A stretch of 64,000 nucleotides of DNA from Photobacterium iliopiscarium (GCF_003026395.1 NZ_PYOO01000005.1:1-64000); one strand, 5' to 3'; shown: positions 8,236-16,331, counted from the stretch's first letter. Numbers and translations are program-made. Notes: a model not told the origin generated them from the sequence alone.

Positions 8236-8264
8236 ATTGTACTCATTGTATCAGTTAAAGACAA
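8236..8264 (-). promoter_or_regulatory. Putative promoter of the CreR/CreA-like RNA
   Basis: On the minus strand, TTGTCT (8264-8259) and TACAAT (8241-8236) are 17 bp apart, a good sigma-70 match. The start point would fall near 8229, at the base of psi-repeat 1, so no separate leader is needed. The -35 box overlaps the far end of the 32-bp region that the guide would target (8263-8294), so the RNA could also limit its own promoter. Confidence 0.6.
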
Positions 8265-8296
8265 ATACATGATTAAATTATTTAGTACTACATAGG
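8263..8296 (-). promoter_or_regulatory. Predicted Cascade target site of the mini-crRNA (PAM plus protospacer)
   Basis: On the minus strand the PAM CC is at 8296-8295 and the protospacer runs from 8294 downward as TATGTAGTACTAAA. Against the spacer TATGTTGTACTTAT the mismatches are at positions 6, 12 and 14 only, and bases 15, 17 and 18 match what follows the spacer. Type I-F uses a CC PAM, and every sixth base is not paired in type I R-loops, so positions 1-13 are effectively fully complementary. The PAM directly abuts the -35 box at 8297. Confidence 0.8.
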
Positions 8297-8324
8297 TTGA
8301 TTTTATTTTTTTGTTATGTATTAT
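8297..8324 (+). promoter_or_regulatory. Putative promoter for the 36-codon ORF and csy1-csy4
   Basis: TTGATT (8297-8302) and TATTAT (8319-8324) with a 16-bp spacer. It points toward csy1 and has no intervening terminator that I can see before csy1, so it may drive both the small ORF and the Csy operon. The predicted Cascade target ends at the base next to the -35 box, which would block RNA polymerase when occupied. Confidence 0.6.
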
Positions 8325-8358
8325 CATGCATAGTTTATTGTATATATAGGTGATATGA

Positions 8359-8469
8359 ATGAGTGCAAGGCAAACAAGGTTTTTAGATTTTATGTTGAAA
8401 GTTTTGACTAAAGTCTGTAGTCAATTAGCTATCCAGTGTCTCCGTTGGATTATTGATATTTTATTTTAG
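8359..8469 (+). CDS. 36-aa cationic hydrophobic peptide, candidate CreT toxin
   Basis: ATG at 8359 with AGGTGA six to eight bases upstream; TAG at 8467-8469. The peptide starts MSARQTRFLDFMLKVLTK, continues through a Cys/Gln segment and ends RWIIDILF, giving a likely amphipathic or membrane-active helix. Codons 4 and 7 are AGG, a rare Arg codon; tRNA sequestration by rare codons is how known CreT toxins act, while small hydrophobic peptides are typical type I toxins, so either mode is conceivable. A second ATG at 8355 opens an 18-codon overlapping frame. The ORF lies between the guide-repressed promoter and csy1. Toxicity is inference; it may simply be part of the csy1 leader. Confidence 0.5.
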   Translation: MSARQTRFLDFMLKVLTKVCSQLAIQCLRWIIDILF

Positions 8470-8521
8470 ATTTAGAGAGTAGTGGCGATATCTTTTGCTA
8501 AAGGTGAAATAGGGAGTTTCT

Positions 8522-9793
8522 ATGCCAATACACATCAGCACATTGATTCAAGCGTATATTGAACAACGGCGTCAAACGAAACTTGATGAAATAGAAAAGA
8601 AAAAGAATGTCAAAAATGGAGTGTCAGAAATTGAATTAGCGACCTTGAATGAACAGATTCAAACAGCTTATCAAGATTTTGATATACAAATATGGCTGAC
8701 AAGTGCTGCCGTGAGAGCTAAACAAATCAGTTTGGCAACTCATGCGGTGAAGTTTACTCATGGTAGTGCGAAAGGTAGTAATATTTTAGCATTAGCTTCT
8801 AATACTGATGCGCCATATCTTGATTCTTCAGCAATAGTAACTCCCGCAGTCGATGCTGTGGGTAATGCTGCTGCATTAGATGTGGCGAAGTTACTCCAGC
8901 TTGATGATAGAAATGCTACATTGGCTGTTTATTTATCACAAGGGGACGATCATGTTTTACGTCCTCTAGCGAGTAGTGATGAACAATGTCAATTGTGGGC
9001 TGATGGGTTGCGTCAAGCATTGGAAGTTAAAACACCCAGTAGTCATACCTTAGCCAAACAAATTTATTTCCCTATTGGCGATAATCAATATCATCTTATT
9101 AGCCCGTTATATTCCTCTGCTTTAGCCCATGAATTATTTCATCAGGTACAACATTCCCGTTTTAGTGATGAGATGAAAGCCGCGAGGGATGCGCGTAAGA
9201 AAAATCAACCAAGTGATGTTGATGTGGTGCGTTACTCTAATTTAGCGGTAACGATCAGTGGGGGGTCAAAGCCCCAAAATATCTCGCAATTGAATTCTAA
9301 GCGTTACGGTAAAACCTATTTATTCCCTTGTACTGCGCCTGATTGGAAAAGCCAATATCAACCACCCATGTTTGGTTCTAATTGGTTTGATAGCCGAGAA
9401 GTGGGACGTGATACCTATTATCTGGTTAAGTTACTGGCTGAGTTTTTAGTTAAAGTGAAACTCTTAGATAGCAACATTCGTATTCGTCAACGCCGTGATC
9501 AATTAGCTGATCAGATCCTTGATAGTATTTTAACCTTGGCAGCGCCTCATCAAGTGAATGCAAAAGGTTGGAGCGAAACCAGTGAATTATCACCAGCACA
9601 GCAATGCTGGCTTGATCCACAAGCCGAACACCTTTATAGCGGTGATTGGCAAACTGAGATCAGTCGTGATTTTGGTTTATGGCTCAATAATCGTTTAGAA
9701 AAGGCCAGCCAGCAACAATTAATGTTAGGCAGTGAAGCATTACAACATTGGCAAGCATTATGTCATGACGCTATTCGTGAGGCAGGACGATGA
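8522..9793 (+). CDS. csy1: Csy1 (Cas8f), large subunit of the Csy complex
   Basis: A 423-aa Cas8f. Family marks include the early KFTHGSAKGSNI and the C-terminal half with SNLAVTISGGSKPQNISQLN, typical of Csy1, which recognises the CC PAM and contacts the 5' end of the crRNA with Csy2. The ribosome site AGGGAG lies six bases before the ATG. The gene overlaps csy2 by four bases (ATGA), so they are translationally coupled. Length is normal for the family and no disruption is seen. It is the first gene of the interference operon, downstream of the mini-CRISPR and its predicted target promoter. Confidence 0.96.
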   Translation: MPIHISTLIQAYIEQRRQTKLDEIEKKKNVKNGVSEIELATLNEQIQTAYQDFDIQIWLTSAAVRAKQISLATHAVKFTHGSAKGSNILALASNTDAPYLDSSAIVTPAVDAVGNAAALDVAKLLQLDDRNATLAVYLSQGDDHVLRPLASSDEQCQLWADGLRQALEVKTPSSHTLAKQIYFPIGDNQYHLISPLYSSALAHELFHQVQHSRFSDEMKAARDARKKNQPSDVDVVRYSNLAVTISGGSKPQNISQLNSKRYGKTYLFPCTAPDWKSQYQPPMFGSNWFDSREVGRDTYYLVKLLAEFLVKVKLLDSNIRIRQRRDQLADQILDSILTLAAPHQVNAKGWSETSELSPAQQCWLDPQAEHLYSGDWQTEISRDFGLWLNNRLEKASQQQLMLGSEALQHWQALCHDAIREAGR

Positions 9794-10740
9794 GTTTATT
9801 TATTCTTAAAAATATGCACATTGAAGGTGCAAATGCGATTGCAGGTTTTACTTATGGTTTTCCTGCTATTACTCAGTTTTTAGGGTTTGCGCATGCATTA
9901 TCACGCAAAGTTGAGCCACAACATGGGATCAGCTTTGATGGTTGTGCCGTGATGTGCCACCAACATCAAGTGCATGCTTATCGGGGCAGTGATTGGGATG
10001 ATTATGGTTTTTCATTAACCCGTAATCCGTTAGCGAAAGACGGTAAAACAGCGCCTATTGTTGAAGAAGGAAAAATGAATCTTTGTGTGTCGTTACTGAT
10101 TGAATGCAAAGGCTTCAGTGGCGGTAACAGCGACCAAGAACAACGCATCAGTGACGCCATAAAAACGCTGGCATTAAGTCAACGTTGTGCTGGTGGACGT
10201 ATTACCCATATTGAAGCGTGTCAATTTAAACCAATGCCGAATGAGGAAAGTGATTGTCGCAAACTTTTACGACCATTGTTACCTGGATTTATTTTATGTG
10301 ATCGTAGCGATTATCTACAGCAACATGCTGAAAATAAAAATGATAGTCAAAATATGATCATGAATTGGCTCGATTTTATTGCAGTAGGTTATCGCTATGA
10401 AATGCCCACTGATAGTGACAATGTAGAAGCGGAACAAGGCAAGTGGAAGTCTATAACTAAGCCTCAAAGCGGCTATTTAGTACCACTGATGATTGGTTAC
10501 AAACAAATTAGCGATGTATTTGCTGCCGGAGAGGTGGCTAACGTTCGTGATAACACAACCCCATTTGCATTTACTGAGGCTGTTTATAGTGTCGGTGAGT
10601 GGATAGGCAGTCCGAGTCGGGTTGAATCTATCAATCAAATCTTATGGCGTTATCAATATAGTTCACCGTATTACTTATGCCGCGCCCAACAATCTATTCA
10701 TTCTATTGAAAGTAATGAAGATTTCGACTTTTCTTATTAA
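9790..10740 (+). CDS. csy2: Csy2 (Cas5f), Csy-complex subunit
   Basis: A 316-aa Cas5f protein. It starts MSLFILKNMHIEGANAIAGF and continues with the Csy2-typical TYGFPAITQFLGFAHALSRK. It also has a central GGRITHIEACQFKPM region. It forms a heterodimer with Csy1 at the 5' handle of the crRNA and helps with PAM reading. It overlaps csy1 by four bases and precedes csy3 by 19 bp on the same strand. The sequence is full length without frameshift. Confidence 0.95.
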   Translation: MSLFILKNMHIEGANAIAGFTYGFPAITQFLGFAHALSRKVEPQHGISFDGCAVMCHQHQVHAYRGSDWDDYGFSLTRNPLAKDGKTAPIVEEGKMNLCVSLLIECKGFSGGNSDQEQRISDAIKTLALSQRCAGGRITHIEACQFKPMPNEESDCRKLLRPLLPGFILCDRSDYLQQHAENKNDSQNMIMNWLDFIAVGYRYEMPTDSDNVEAEQGKWKSITKPQSGYLVPLMIGYKQISDVFAAGEVANVRDNTTPFAFTEAVYSVGEWIGSPSRVESINQILWRYQYSSPYYLCRAQQSIHSIESNEDFDFSY

Positions 10741-10759
10741 ATAGCCAAGGATGTATACA

Positions 10760-11758
10760 ATGACAACGAAGTTAACCACACCATCAGTATTAGCTTTTGA
10801 AGGCAAATTGGCTTGCTCAGATGCCGTAATGGCAGCGGGTAATTGGAATGAAATAGCCACTAGCGCAAATTGGCAGCCTATCGTAGTTAATGAGAAATCA
10901 GTACGCGGTACGATCTCTAACCGTATGAAAGGGCCTAAAGCGAATGATCCGGCTAAATTAGATGCTGAAATTCAAAAGGCAAATTTACAAACAGTAGATA
11001 ATGCTGCGTTACCGTTTGATTGCGATACGCTTAAATTAACCTTTACGTTGCGTGTTCTCGGTGATTTAAATGTGCCATCTACGTGTAATAGCCCTGATTA
11101 CCAAGCGGCATTAAGTCAATTGATTAAAGGCTATGTTACTGAGCATGGGTTTAAAGAATTAGCAACACGTTATGCTACTAATCTCGTTAATGGTCGTTTT
11201 TTATGGCGTAACCGCGTTGGGGCTGAAAATGTAATGGTGACAGTACAGCACCATGATCAACAGTGGACGTTTGACAGTTTAGATTACAGCCTACGTCAAT
11301 TTACTGCTGCAAAAGGTGATTTAGCGGCATTATCAGCGGTGATTGAGCAAGGATTACTTGGCGAAAAAGCAACCTTATTAACCGTGACTGCTTTTGTACA
11401 ATTAGGTCATGGACAAACAGTATTCCCATCTCAAGAATTGGTTATGAATACGGGCTCTGGTGATAAGAGTAAGTATCTGTATCAACTAAATGGTCAAGCG
11501 GCAATGCACTCTCAAAAAATTGGTAATGCATTACGCACCATTGATACATGGCATCCTGAAACAGAAGAAGTTGGACCGATTGCCGTTGAACCTTATGGCT
11601 CGGTCACTAATCGCGGTAAAGCGTACCGTCAGCCTAAAGAAAAAACAGATTTCTATAACTTATTAGATAACTGGTTATTAAAAGATAAAGCGCCTGAATT
11701 AGAGCAACAACATTATGTGATGGCGATGTTGGTGCGCGGCGGTGTATTTGGAGAATAG
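10760..11758 (+). CDS. csy3: Csy3 (Cas7f), backbone subunit of the Csy complex
   Basis: A 332-aa Cas7f from the ATG at 10760; AAGG nine bases upstream fits this start better than the ATG at 10751, which touches the ribosome site. Typical segments are [17 protein letters not shown] at the N-terminus, the [11 protein letters not shown] loop, and [12 protein letters not shown]. Six copies coat the crRNA spacer and displace every sixth nucleotide, which matters for reading the mini-crRNA match upstream. It is five bases before csy4. Confidence 0.96.
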   Translation: MTTKLTTPSVLAFEGKLACSDAVMAAGNWNEIATSANWQPIVVNEKSVRGTISNRMKGPKANDPAKLDAEIQKANLQTVDNAALPFDCDTLKLTFTLRVLGDLNVPSTCNSPDYQAALSQLIKGYVTEHGFKELATRYATNLVNGRFLWRNRVGAENVMVTVQHHDQQWTFDSLDYSLRQFTAAKGDLAALSAVIEQGLLGEKATLLTVTAFVQLGHGQTVFPSQELVMNTGSGDKSKYLYQLNGQAAMHSQKIGNALRTIDTWHPETEEVGPIAVEPYGSVTNRGKAYRQPKEKTDFYNLLDNWLLKDKAPELEQQHYVMAMLVRGGVFGE

Positions 11759-11763
11759 CGATT

Positions 11764-12318
11764 ATGTTGTATTACATTGATATTCAAGTGCTACCAGATT
11801 TGGAAACTTCTGCGGCAGTATTAATGAATAACTTATTTGCTAAATTACATCGTCAAATAGCAACTGTTGGTAATGGTGCTGTGGGGATCAGTTTTCCTAA
11901 TGTGCATAAAACATTAGGTGATACGTTACGTTTACACGGTTCTCAAATAGCACTTGAACAAATGATGGCGAATACTTGGCTTAAAGGGCTAAGAGATTAC
12001 ACGCATGTAACGACTATTACAGAAATTCCGAGTGACATCAAAGGTTATCAAACCGTTAAGCGTGTACAGACTAAAAGTGCCAATAATAAGCGTAAGCGTT
12101 CAATTGCTAAAGGTTGGATCAGTGCTGATGAAGCGATCCATGCTATTCCTGATACAGCAGAGCGTAAGTTAACTTTGCCTTATGTTCAAATACAGAGTTT
12201 ATCTAATCAGAATGTGATGCGAGTATTTATTGAGCACAGCCAAGTTGTGAGTGCTGCAACTGACGGTGTATTTAGTAGCTATGGATTAAGTGCCACCGCA
12301 ACGATCCCTGTATTTTAA
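11764..12318 (+). CDS. csy4: Csy4 (Cas6f), crRNA-processing endoribonuclease
   Basis: A 184-aa Cas6f. The catalytic His is at position 29 (LFAKLHRQI), the same position as in the characterised Pseudomonas enzyme, and the Arg/Lys-rich helix that enters the repeat stem is NNKRKRSIAKGW near residues 114-125. It cuts precursor crRNA at the 3' base of the CTGCC/GGCAG stem, leaving the CUUAGAAA handle, and stays bound to the 3' hairpin. It is the last gene of the Csy operon, followed by a terminator and the array 2 leader. Confidence 0.96.
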   Translation: MLYYIDIQVLPDLETSAAVLMNNLFAKLHRQIATVGNGAVGISFPNVHKTLGDTLRLHGSQIALEQMMANTWLKGLRDYTHVTTITEIPSDIKGYQTVKRVQTKSANNKRKRSIAKGWISADEAIHAIPDTAERKLTLPYVQIQSLSNQNVMRVFIEHSQVVSAATDGVFSSYGLSATATIPVF

Positions 12319-12346
12319 GTGCTGTTTTGATTGTAATAGCAATAAT

Positions 12347-12380
12347 GGGTTAGATGAGTAGTCATTTAACCCTTTTTTTT
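12347..12380 (+). terminator. Intrinsic terminator after csy4
   Basis: GGGTTA (12347-12352) pairs with TAACCC (12367-12372) and is followed by eight T residues (12373-12380). It separates the Csy operon from array 2. Confidence 0.7.
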
Positions 12381-12498
12381 AGCCGTTATTAGTTGTATTT
12401 AAAATCAATGACTTATAATCAGCAGATAAAAAAGGGGTAAAAGAGGGTTTTTAGGGTTTTATTTAAATTAAACAATCGCTTATTATAGTTAAGCTTCA
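12381..12498 (+). promoter_or_regulatory. Leader and promoter of CRISPR array 2
   Basis: AT-rich region between the csy4 terminator and the first repeat. A perfect -10 box TATAAT is at 12414-12419, with TTGTAT at 12393-12398 as a possible but closely spaced -35. The block GGGTTTTTAG and the junction CAATCGCTTATTATAG ending AAGCTTCA are shared with the array 1 leader, as expected for the integration-directing leader end. Confidence 0.7.
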
Positions 12499-14864
12499 GT
12501 TCACTGCCGCACAGGCAGCTTAGAAAAGCATCTAGATAAGCCGTCTTAGCTTCTCGTAGTTCACTGCCGCACAGGCAGCTTAGAAAACGCCCGTTGTATA
12601 TTGAGTCAAAGTCAATACGTTCACTGCCGCACAGGCAGCTTAGAAATCTTAGCTTTAATTCTTCTAATATTTCGTCTAGTTCACTGCCGCACAGGCAGCT
12701 TAGAAAGTTGATATGAATTCGAAAGAGTTTCGATACACGTTCACTGCCGCACAGGCAGCTTAGAAATTCACAAGACAAGCTGAATCAAAAAAAGCTTTGT
12801 TCACTGCCGCACAGGCAGCTTAGAAAACCGATAATTCCGTTAACCCACGGATTGTAACGTTCACTGCCGCACAGGCAGCTTAGAAAAATGAATCATCATC
12901 AGTCTTTTTAATTTCTGGTGTTCACTGCCGCACAGGCAGCTTAGAAAAGCTAGTACTTGACGGATTTAAACAGGCGTACGTTCACTGCCGCACAGGCAGC
13001 TTAGAAACACTAACATACCACCTCTTAACCGGTCTCAGCGTTCACTGCCGCACAGGCAGCTTAGAAACTTTGCCATTACTTTATTGAATTGGCTTAAACC
13101 GTTCACTGCCGCACAGGCAGCTTAGAAATAGAAATAAGGGGCTTTTTTGTGTCTATATATGTTCACTGCCGCACAGGCAGCTTAGAAAATTAAGAAACCA
13201 AGCTGATTTATTTAGTGGTTGTTCACTGCCGCACAGGCAGCTTAGAAAGTACATGGTGGTAATAAATCTCACACTTATTTGTTCACTGCCGCACAGGCAG
13301 CTTAGAAAACTGAAGAATGCACCCAATGATTCAGCATCGGGTTCACTGCCGCACAGGCAGCTTAGAAATGACGGTGCTGAAAAAAGCGCTGGACTACGAA
13401 GTTCACTGCCGCACAGGCAGCTTAGAAAAGAGTATCAGAACGACAACTAAAGAGTTTTATGTTCACTGCCGCACAGGCAGCTTAGAAATTTCTGGTAATC
13501 ACTCAGTAACCATTAAAGTTGTTCACTGCCGCACAGGCAGCTTAGAAAGAAAGCATACCGGACACAGCAGCAACAGCGCAGTTCACTGCCGCACAGGCAG
13601 CTTAGAAAAACAAAGTGAGAACTAACTTTAAAAAGTTCACGTTCACTGCCGCACAGGCAGCTTAGAAATTTTGTGGCGAACTTTTTACGAATGCGCTTAC
13701 GTTCACTGCCGCACAGGCAGCTTAGAAAGCTAGCACCCCATGACACGGCATCATGCGCGAGTTCACTGCCGCACAGGCAGCTTAGAAATGTGACTTCTAT
13801 AGCTACTCCCCAATCAGTTCACTGCCGCACAGGCAGCTTAGAAATTAGTAAAGGTTGGCTTAATTGCCACATCAAAGTTCACTGCCGCACAGGCAGCTTA
13901 GAAAACAAAACAAAACTTCGCCAAACAGATAAATGAGTTCACTGCCGCACAGGCAGCTTAGAAATTATCACTTATTGCTAGTGAACCATCGATTTTGTTC
14001 ACTGCCGCACAGGCAGCTTAGAAAAAGACGTAAACGGAATTCAGAAGAAACACTATGTTCACTGCCGCACAGGCAGCTTAGAAAACATCAGGTAATGACA
14101 TAAGATTATCTTTTTCGTTCACTGCCGCACAGGCAACTTAGAAAGCTATATTAAACATAAACTAGCCTTATCACTTGTTCACTGCCGCACAGGCAGCTTA
14201 GAAAATTCATGTCTGCAATTTCACCCGTCATACGTTGTTCACTGCCGCACAGGCAGCTTAGAAAGTCATCTATCGGTGATTACATCCTCAACCTTAGTTC
14301 ACTGCCGCACAGGCAGCTTAGAAAAGATAGTAATTTAGCAAACGCAAAATTTAAACGTTCACTGCCGCACAGGCAGCTTAGAAACAATTACTATCAGGGG
14401 CGGCTGGCACTGTAGTGTTCACTGCCGCACAGGCAGCTTAGAAAATATTAAAGGGTTTAACGCTGACGTGTTGAATGTTCACTGCCGCACAGGCAGCTTA
14501 GAAAGTATCCGCATGCAAGGTAATGCGCCTGAAGATGTTCACTGCCGCACAGGCAGCTTAGAAATGTCGGGGATGGCTCTGCTAGCTTAAGGTCATGTTC
14601 ACTGCCGCACAGGCAGCTTAGAAAAGACAGCTCCATCATGATGCCCTGATGCACCCGTTCACTGCCGCACAGGCAGCTTAGAAAGAATGCAGCGCCAATG
14701 ATACCGTTGTAATTTGGTTCACTGCCGCACAGGCAGCTTAGAAAAGCTCAAACGGAAATTGCCACTGTTGACATGAGTTCACTGCCGCACAGGCAGCTTA
14801 GAAATGAAGATGGGAATGTGTTTAAAAACCTATACAGTTCACTGCCGCACAGGCAGCTTAGCAA
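12499..14864 (+). CRISPR. CRISPR array 2, type I-F, 40 repeats and 39 spacers
   Basis: Forty 28-bp repeats beginning GTTCACTGCC and ending CTTAGAAA. Spacers are 32 bp except two of 33 bp (12887-12919 and 13068-13100) and one of 28 bp (13789-13816). Repeats are identical except 14117-14144 (one G to A in the 3' stem arm) and the last, 14837-14864 (GAAA to GCAA), which marks the distal end. The leader is on the csy4 side, so transcription runs left to right. No duplicate spacers were seen by eye. No spacer was matched to the window by eye. Confidence 0.98.
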
Positions 14865-15045
14865 CATTCAATGCGATTGGCTTTGAGCTTGTAAATGTTA
14901 ACTACGGTACTGGTAGATTATTAAACAGGAAGGGCATAACGATAACGATAAATTGAATGGAGGGGTGAAGCGGTTAGATTTAAATCAAAAGGTTAACCAT
15001 AAAGTCCACCATTCGCTGGACTTTATGTTGTCAGTTACATGCTGT
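14865..15045. other. Non-coding stretch after array 2
   Basis: No gene was recognised between the last repeat and the small minus-strand gene, apart from the hairpin at 14998-15027. No further repeat copies are detectable past 14864. Confidence 0.5.
14998..15027 (-). terminator. Terminator-like hairpin after the 59-aa gene
   Basis: Perfect 11-bp stem, CATAAAGTCCA (14998-15008) and TGGACTTTATG (15017-15027), loop of 8 nt. It lies 18 bp past the stop codon of the minus-strand gene at 15046. The T run that follows is weak in both directions. Confidence 0.5.
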
Positions 15046-15225
15046 TTACTGATTATTCTCATGTTCAAATTCGATCCACGCTTTTTCTAATTCAATGAGA
15101 CTGGCTGTGATTTTAGCTTTGTCTTGTTTTTGAATGATTAATTGTCGAACGTGCTCTTGCTGTATAAAAATATCCTGACGTTTATTGTCTACAAAGTAGT
15201 TTCTTAATCCTTTTGCCTGATCCAT
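15046..15225 (-). CDS. Small hypothetical protein (59 aa)
   Basis: A complete reading frame on the minus strand from ATG (15225) to TAA (15046). The product starts MDQAKGLRNYFVDNKRQD, is highly charged and predicted mostly helical, and ends in an acidic EHENNQ tail. There is a weak GGA nine bases upstream of the start and a hairpin just downstream. No family recognised. Even amino-acid usage and the bounding hairpin suggest that it is real. Confidence 0.5.
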   Translation of the reverse strand: MDQAKGLRNYFVDNKRQDIFIQQEHVRQLIIQKQDKAKITASLIELEKAWIEFEHENNQ

Positions 15226-15430
15226 ATACTGATGTCCAATATAAAACGGTGTATATTAAAATAGTACATTTATTGTGGTTATTCTCAAGTGTTTGATGGG
15301 CTGAATGGATAGTTCGTACGTTTATTTGCTTATGGCGTATCAAGACTGAAACAGTTTATGCCATTATATAAAGGGGAAGGGATGTGACAAATTATGCTAA
15401 TTTTATAGATTGGGTCGGCTAAAGAAGAAA

Positions 15431-15459
15431 TACCCGCCATTAAAGCTTAATAACGGGTA
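15431..15459 (-). terminator. Terminator-like hairpin after the 150-aa gene
   Basis: TACCCGCCATTAA (15431-15443) pairs with TTAATAACGGGTA (15447-15459) through 11 Watson-Crick and two G-U pairs on the minus strand, then a T/C-rich run. It lies 10 bp beyond the stop codon of the gene at 15469-15921. Confidence 0.55.
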
Positions 15460-15468
15460 CAGATATCG

Positions 15469-15921
15469 CTATCGAATAACGTTTTTGAAGTGCTTCTTAC
15501 GTGTAAATAAGAAGTCTACATCTGGCGGGAAGTCTTTATTGTTTTTAGCATGTGTCATCATGTCAAAGACTTTAAATTCCGCTAAGACAGCAAAGGAATA
15601 AGGGATAAATTCACCTTCGCCATTTGCTTGTAAAGTAGGATCGTAATACTTACCATCTTTAAAAATAATCGCTTGGTCAATGATTGTTGCTTCATTACAG
15701 CGATAACCTAAAACATAGCGCTCACCACGACAATAAATCACATTCATATAACTATTATAGAATGTTTCATTTTCAGTCGTAGTACAGGCCGCTAATACCT
15801 CAGGATCCATTGCCTCTACCGTTACAATACGGACTTTCTCGGCAATAAAATTGCGTTCTTCTAGTTGTTGATGAATAGCTTCAAGACTTAATTGAGTCAC
15901 TTTTAATACCGCAGAAATCAA
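15469..15921 (-). CDS. Conserved-looking hypothetical protein (about 150 aa)
   Basis: The family is not recognised. The frame opens with a TTG (15921) and has no early ATG; a GTG seven codons in is an alternative, so the N-terminus is uncertain. The product is soluble, mixed alpha/beta, with aromatic-rich segments such as YNSYMNVIYCRGERYVLGY and FKDGKYYDPTL and a basic C-terminus (RKKHFKNVIR). No signal peptide. It is followed by a hairpin and faces away from the siderophore receptor gene. Codon use is ordinary for the window. Confidence 0.6.
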   Translation of the reverse strand: MISAVLKVTQLSLEAIHQQLEERNFIAEKVRIVTVEAMDPEVLAACTTTENETFYNSYMNVIYCRGERYVLGYRCNEATIIDQAIIFKDGKYYDPTLQANGEGEFIPYSFAVLAEFKVFDMMTHAKNNKDFPPDVDFLFTRKKHFKNVIR

Positions 15922-16053
15922 TAAAAACGGCCGAATTATACGCTCGTTTGTTCTAAATGTCTTCGAAAAAACAGTACTGAGTACGGAATAATTAATAGTT
16001 ATTAGAGGGCGAATACTGCCTGATTTGAGAATAGATTGTATTTATTGATAGTG

Positions 16054-16134
16054 AATTGATTATCAATTGTATTTGTTGACAAAAAATTTACGAATGCAAA
16101 GAATGTAAATTTAATGCAAATGGTAATGGTTATC
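16054..16134 (+). promoter_or_regulatory. Fur-like sites and promoter of the TonB receptor
   Basis: AATTGATTATCAATT (16054-16068) is a perfect 7-1-7 palindrome. TTGACA (16076-16081) with AAGAAT 17 bp later forms a possible promoter. GGTAATGGTTATC (16122-16134) matches the Fur 6-1-6 pattern GATAATNATTATC at 10 of 12 positions. Iron-dependent repression of the receptor is the natural inference. Confidence 0.55.
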
Positions 16135-16225
16135 ACTTATATTCTTGTTCTGAGTTTGGCGGCATCATTTGATGGTGACAAACAATCAAGACTACTTGGA
16201 CAGTGAGTCGGTGCTGATATTGAGT

Positions 16226-16261
16226 ATCTTTAAAAGCCTACAGAGGTTCGCTTTTAAAGAT
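16226..16261 (+). other. Perfect 12-bp inverted repeat in the receptor 5' leader
   Basis: ATCTTTAAAAGC (16226-16237) and GCTTTTAAAGAT (16250-16261) flank a 12-nt loop. No T run follows, so it is not a normal terminator. It lies 70 bp before the receptor start, in the likely untranslated leader. It could be an operator or an RNA structure. Confidence 0.6.
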
Positions 16262-16331
16262 GCGGTATTAAGTAACAACACAATTCAATTGGTTTTATTC
16301 TCAAAGATACGGTAATTGGAGATAACGGAAT

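Noticed and set aside
12419-14654. Several open frames of 60-120 codons on both strands inside CRISPR array 2 (repeated FLSCLCGSE, SLPHRQLR and VHCRTGSLE peptides).
   Set aside because: They are translations of the 28-bp repeat in different frames, not genes.
3171-14864. Self-targeting spacers from arrays 1 and 2 against genes in the window.
   Set aside because: Reading by eye gave no convincing match with a CC PAM; a proper search would be needed, and only the mini-CRISPR spacer matched.
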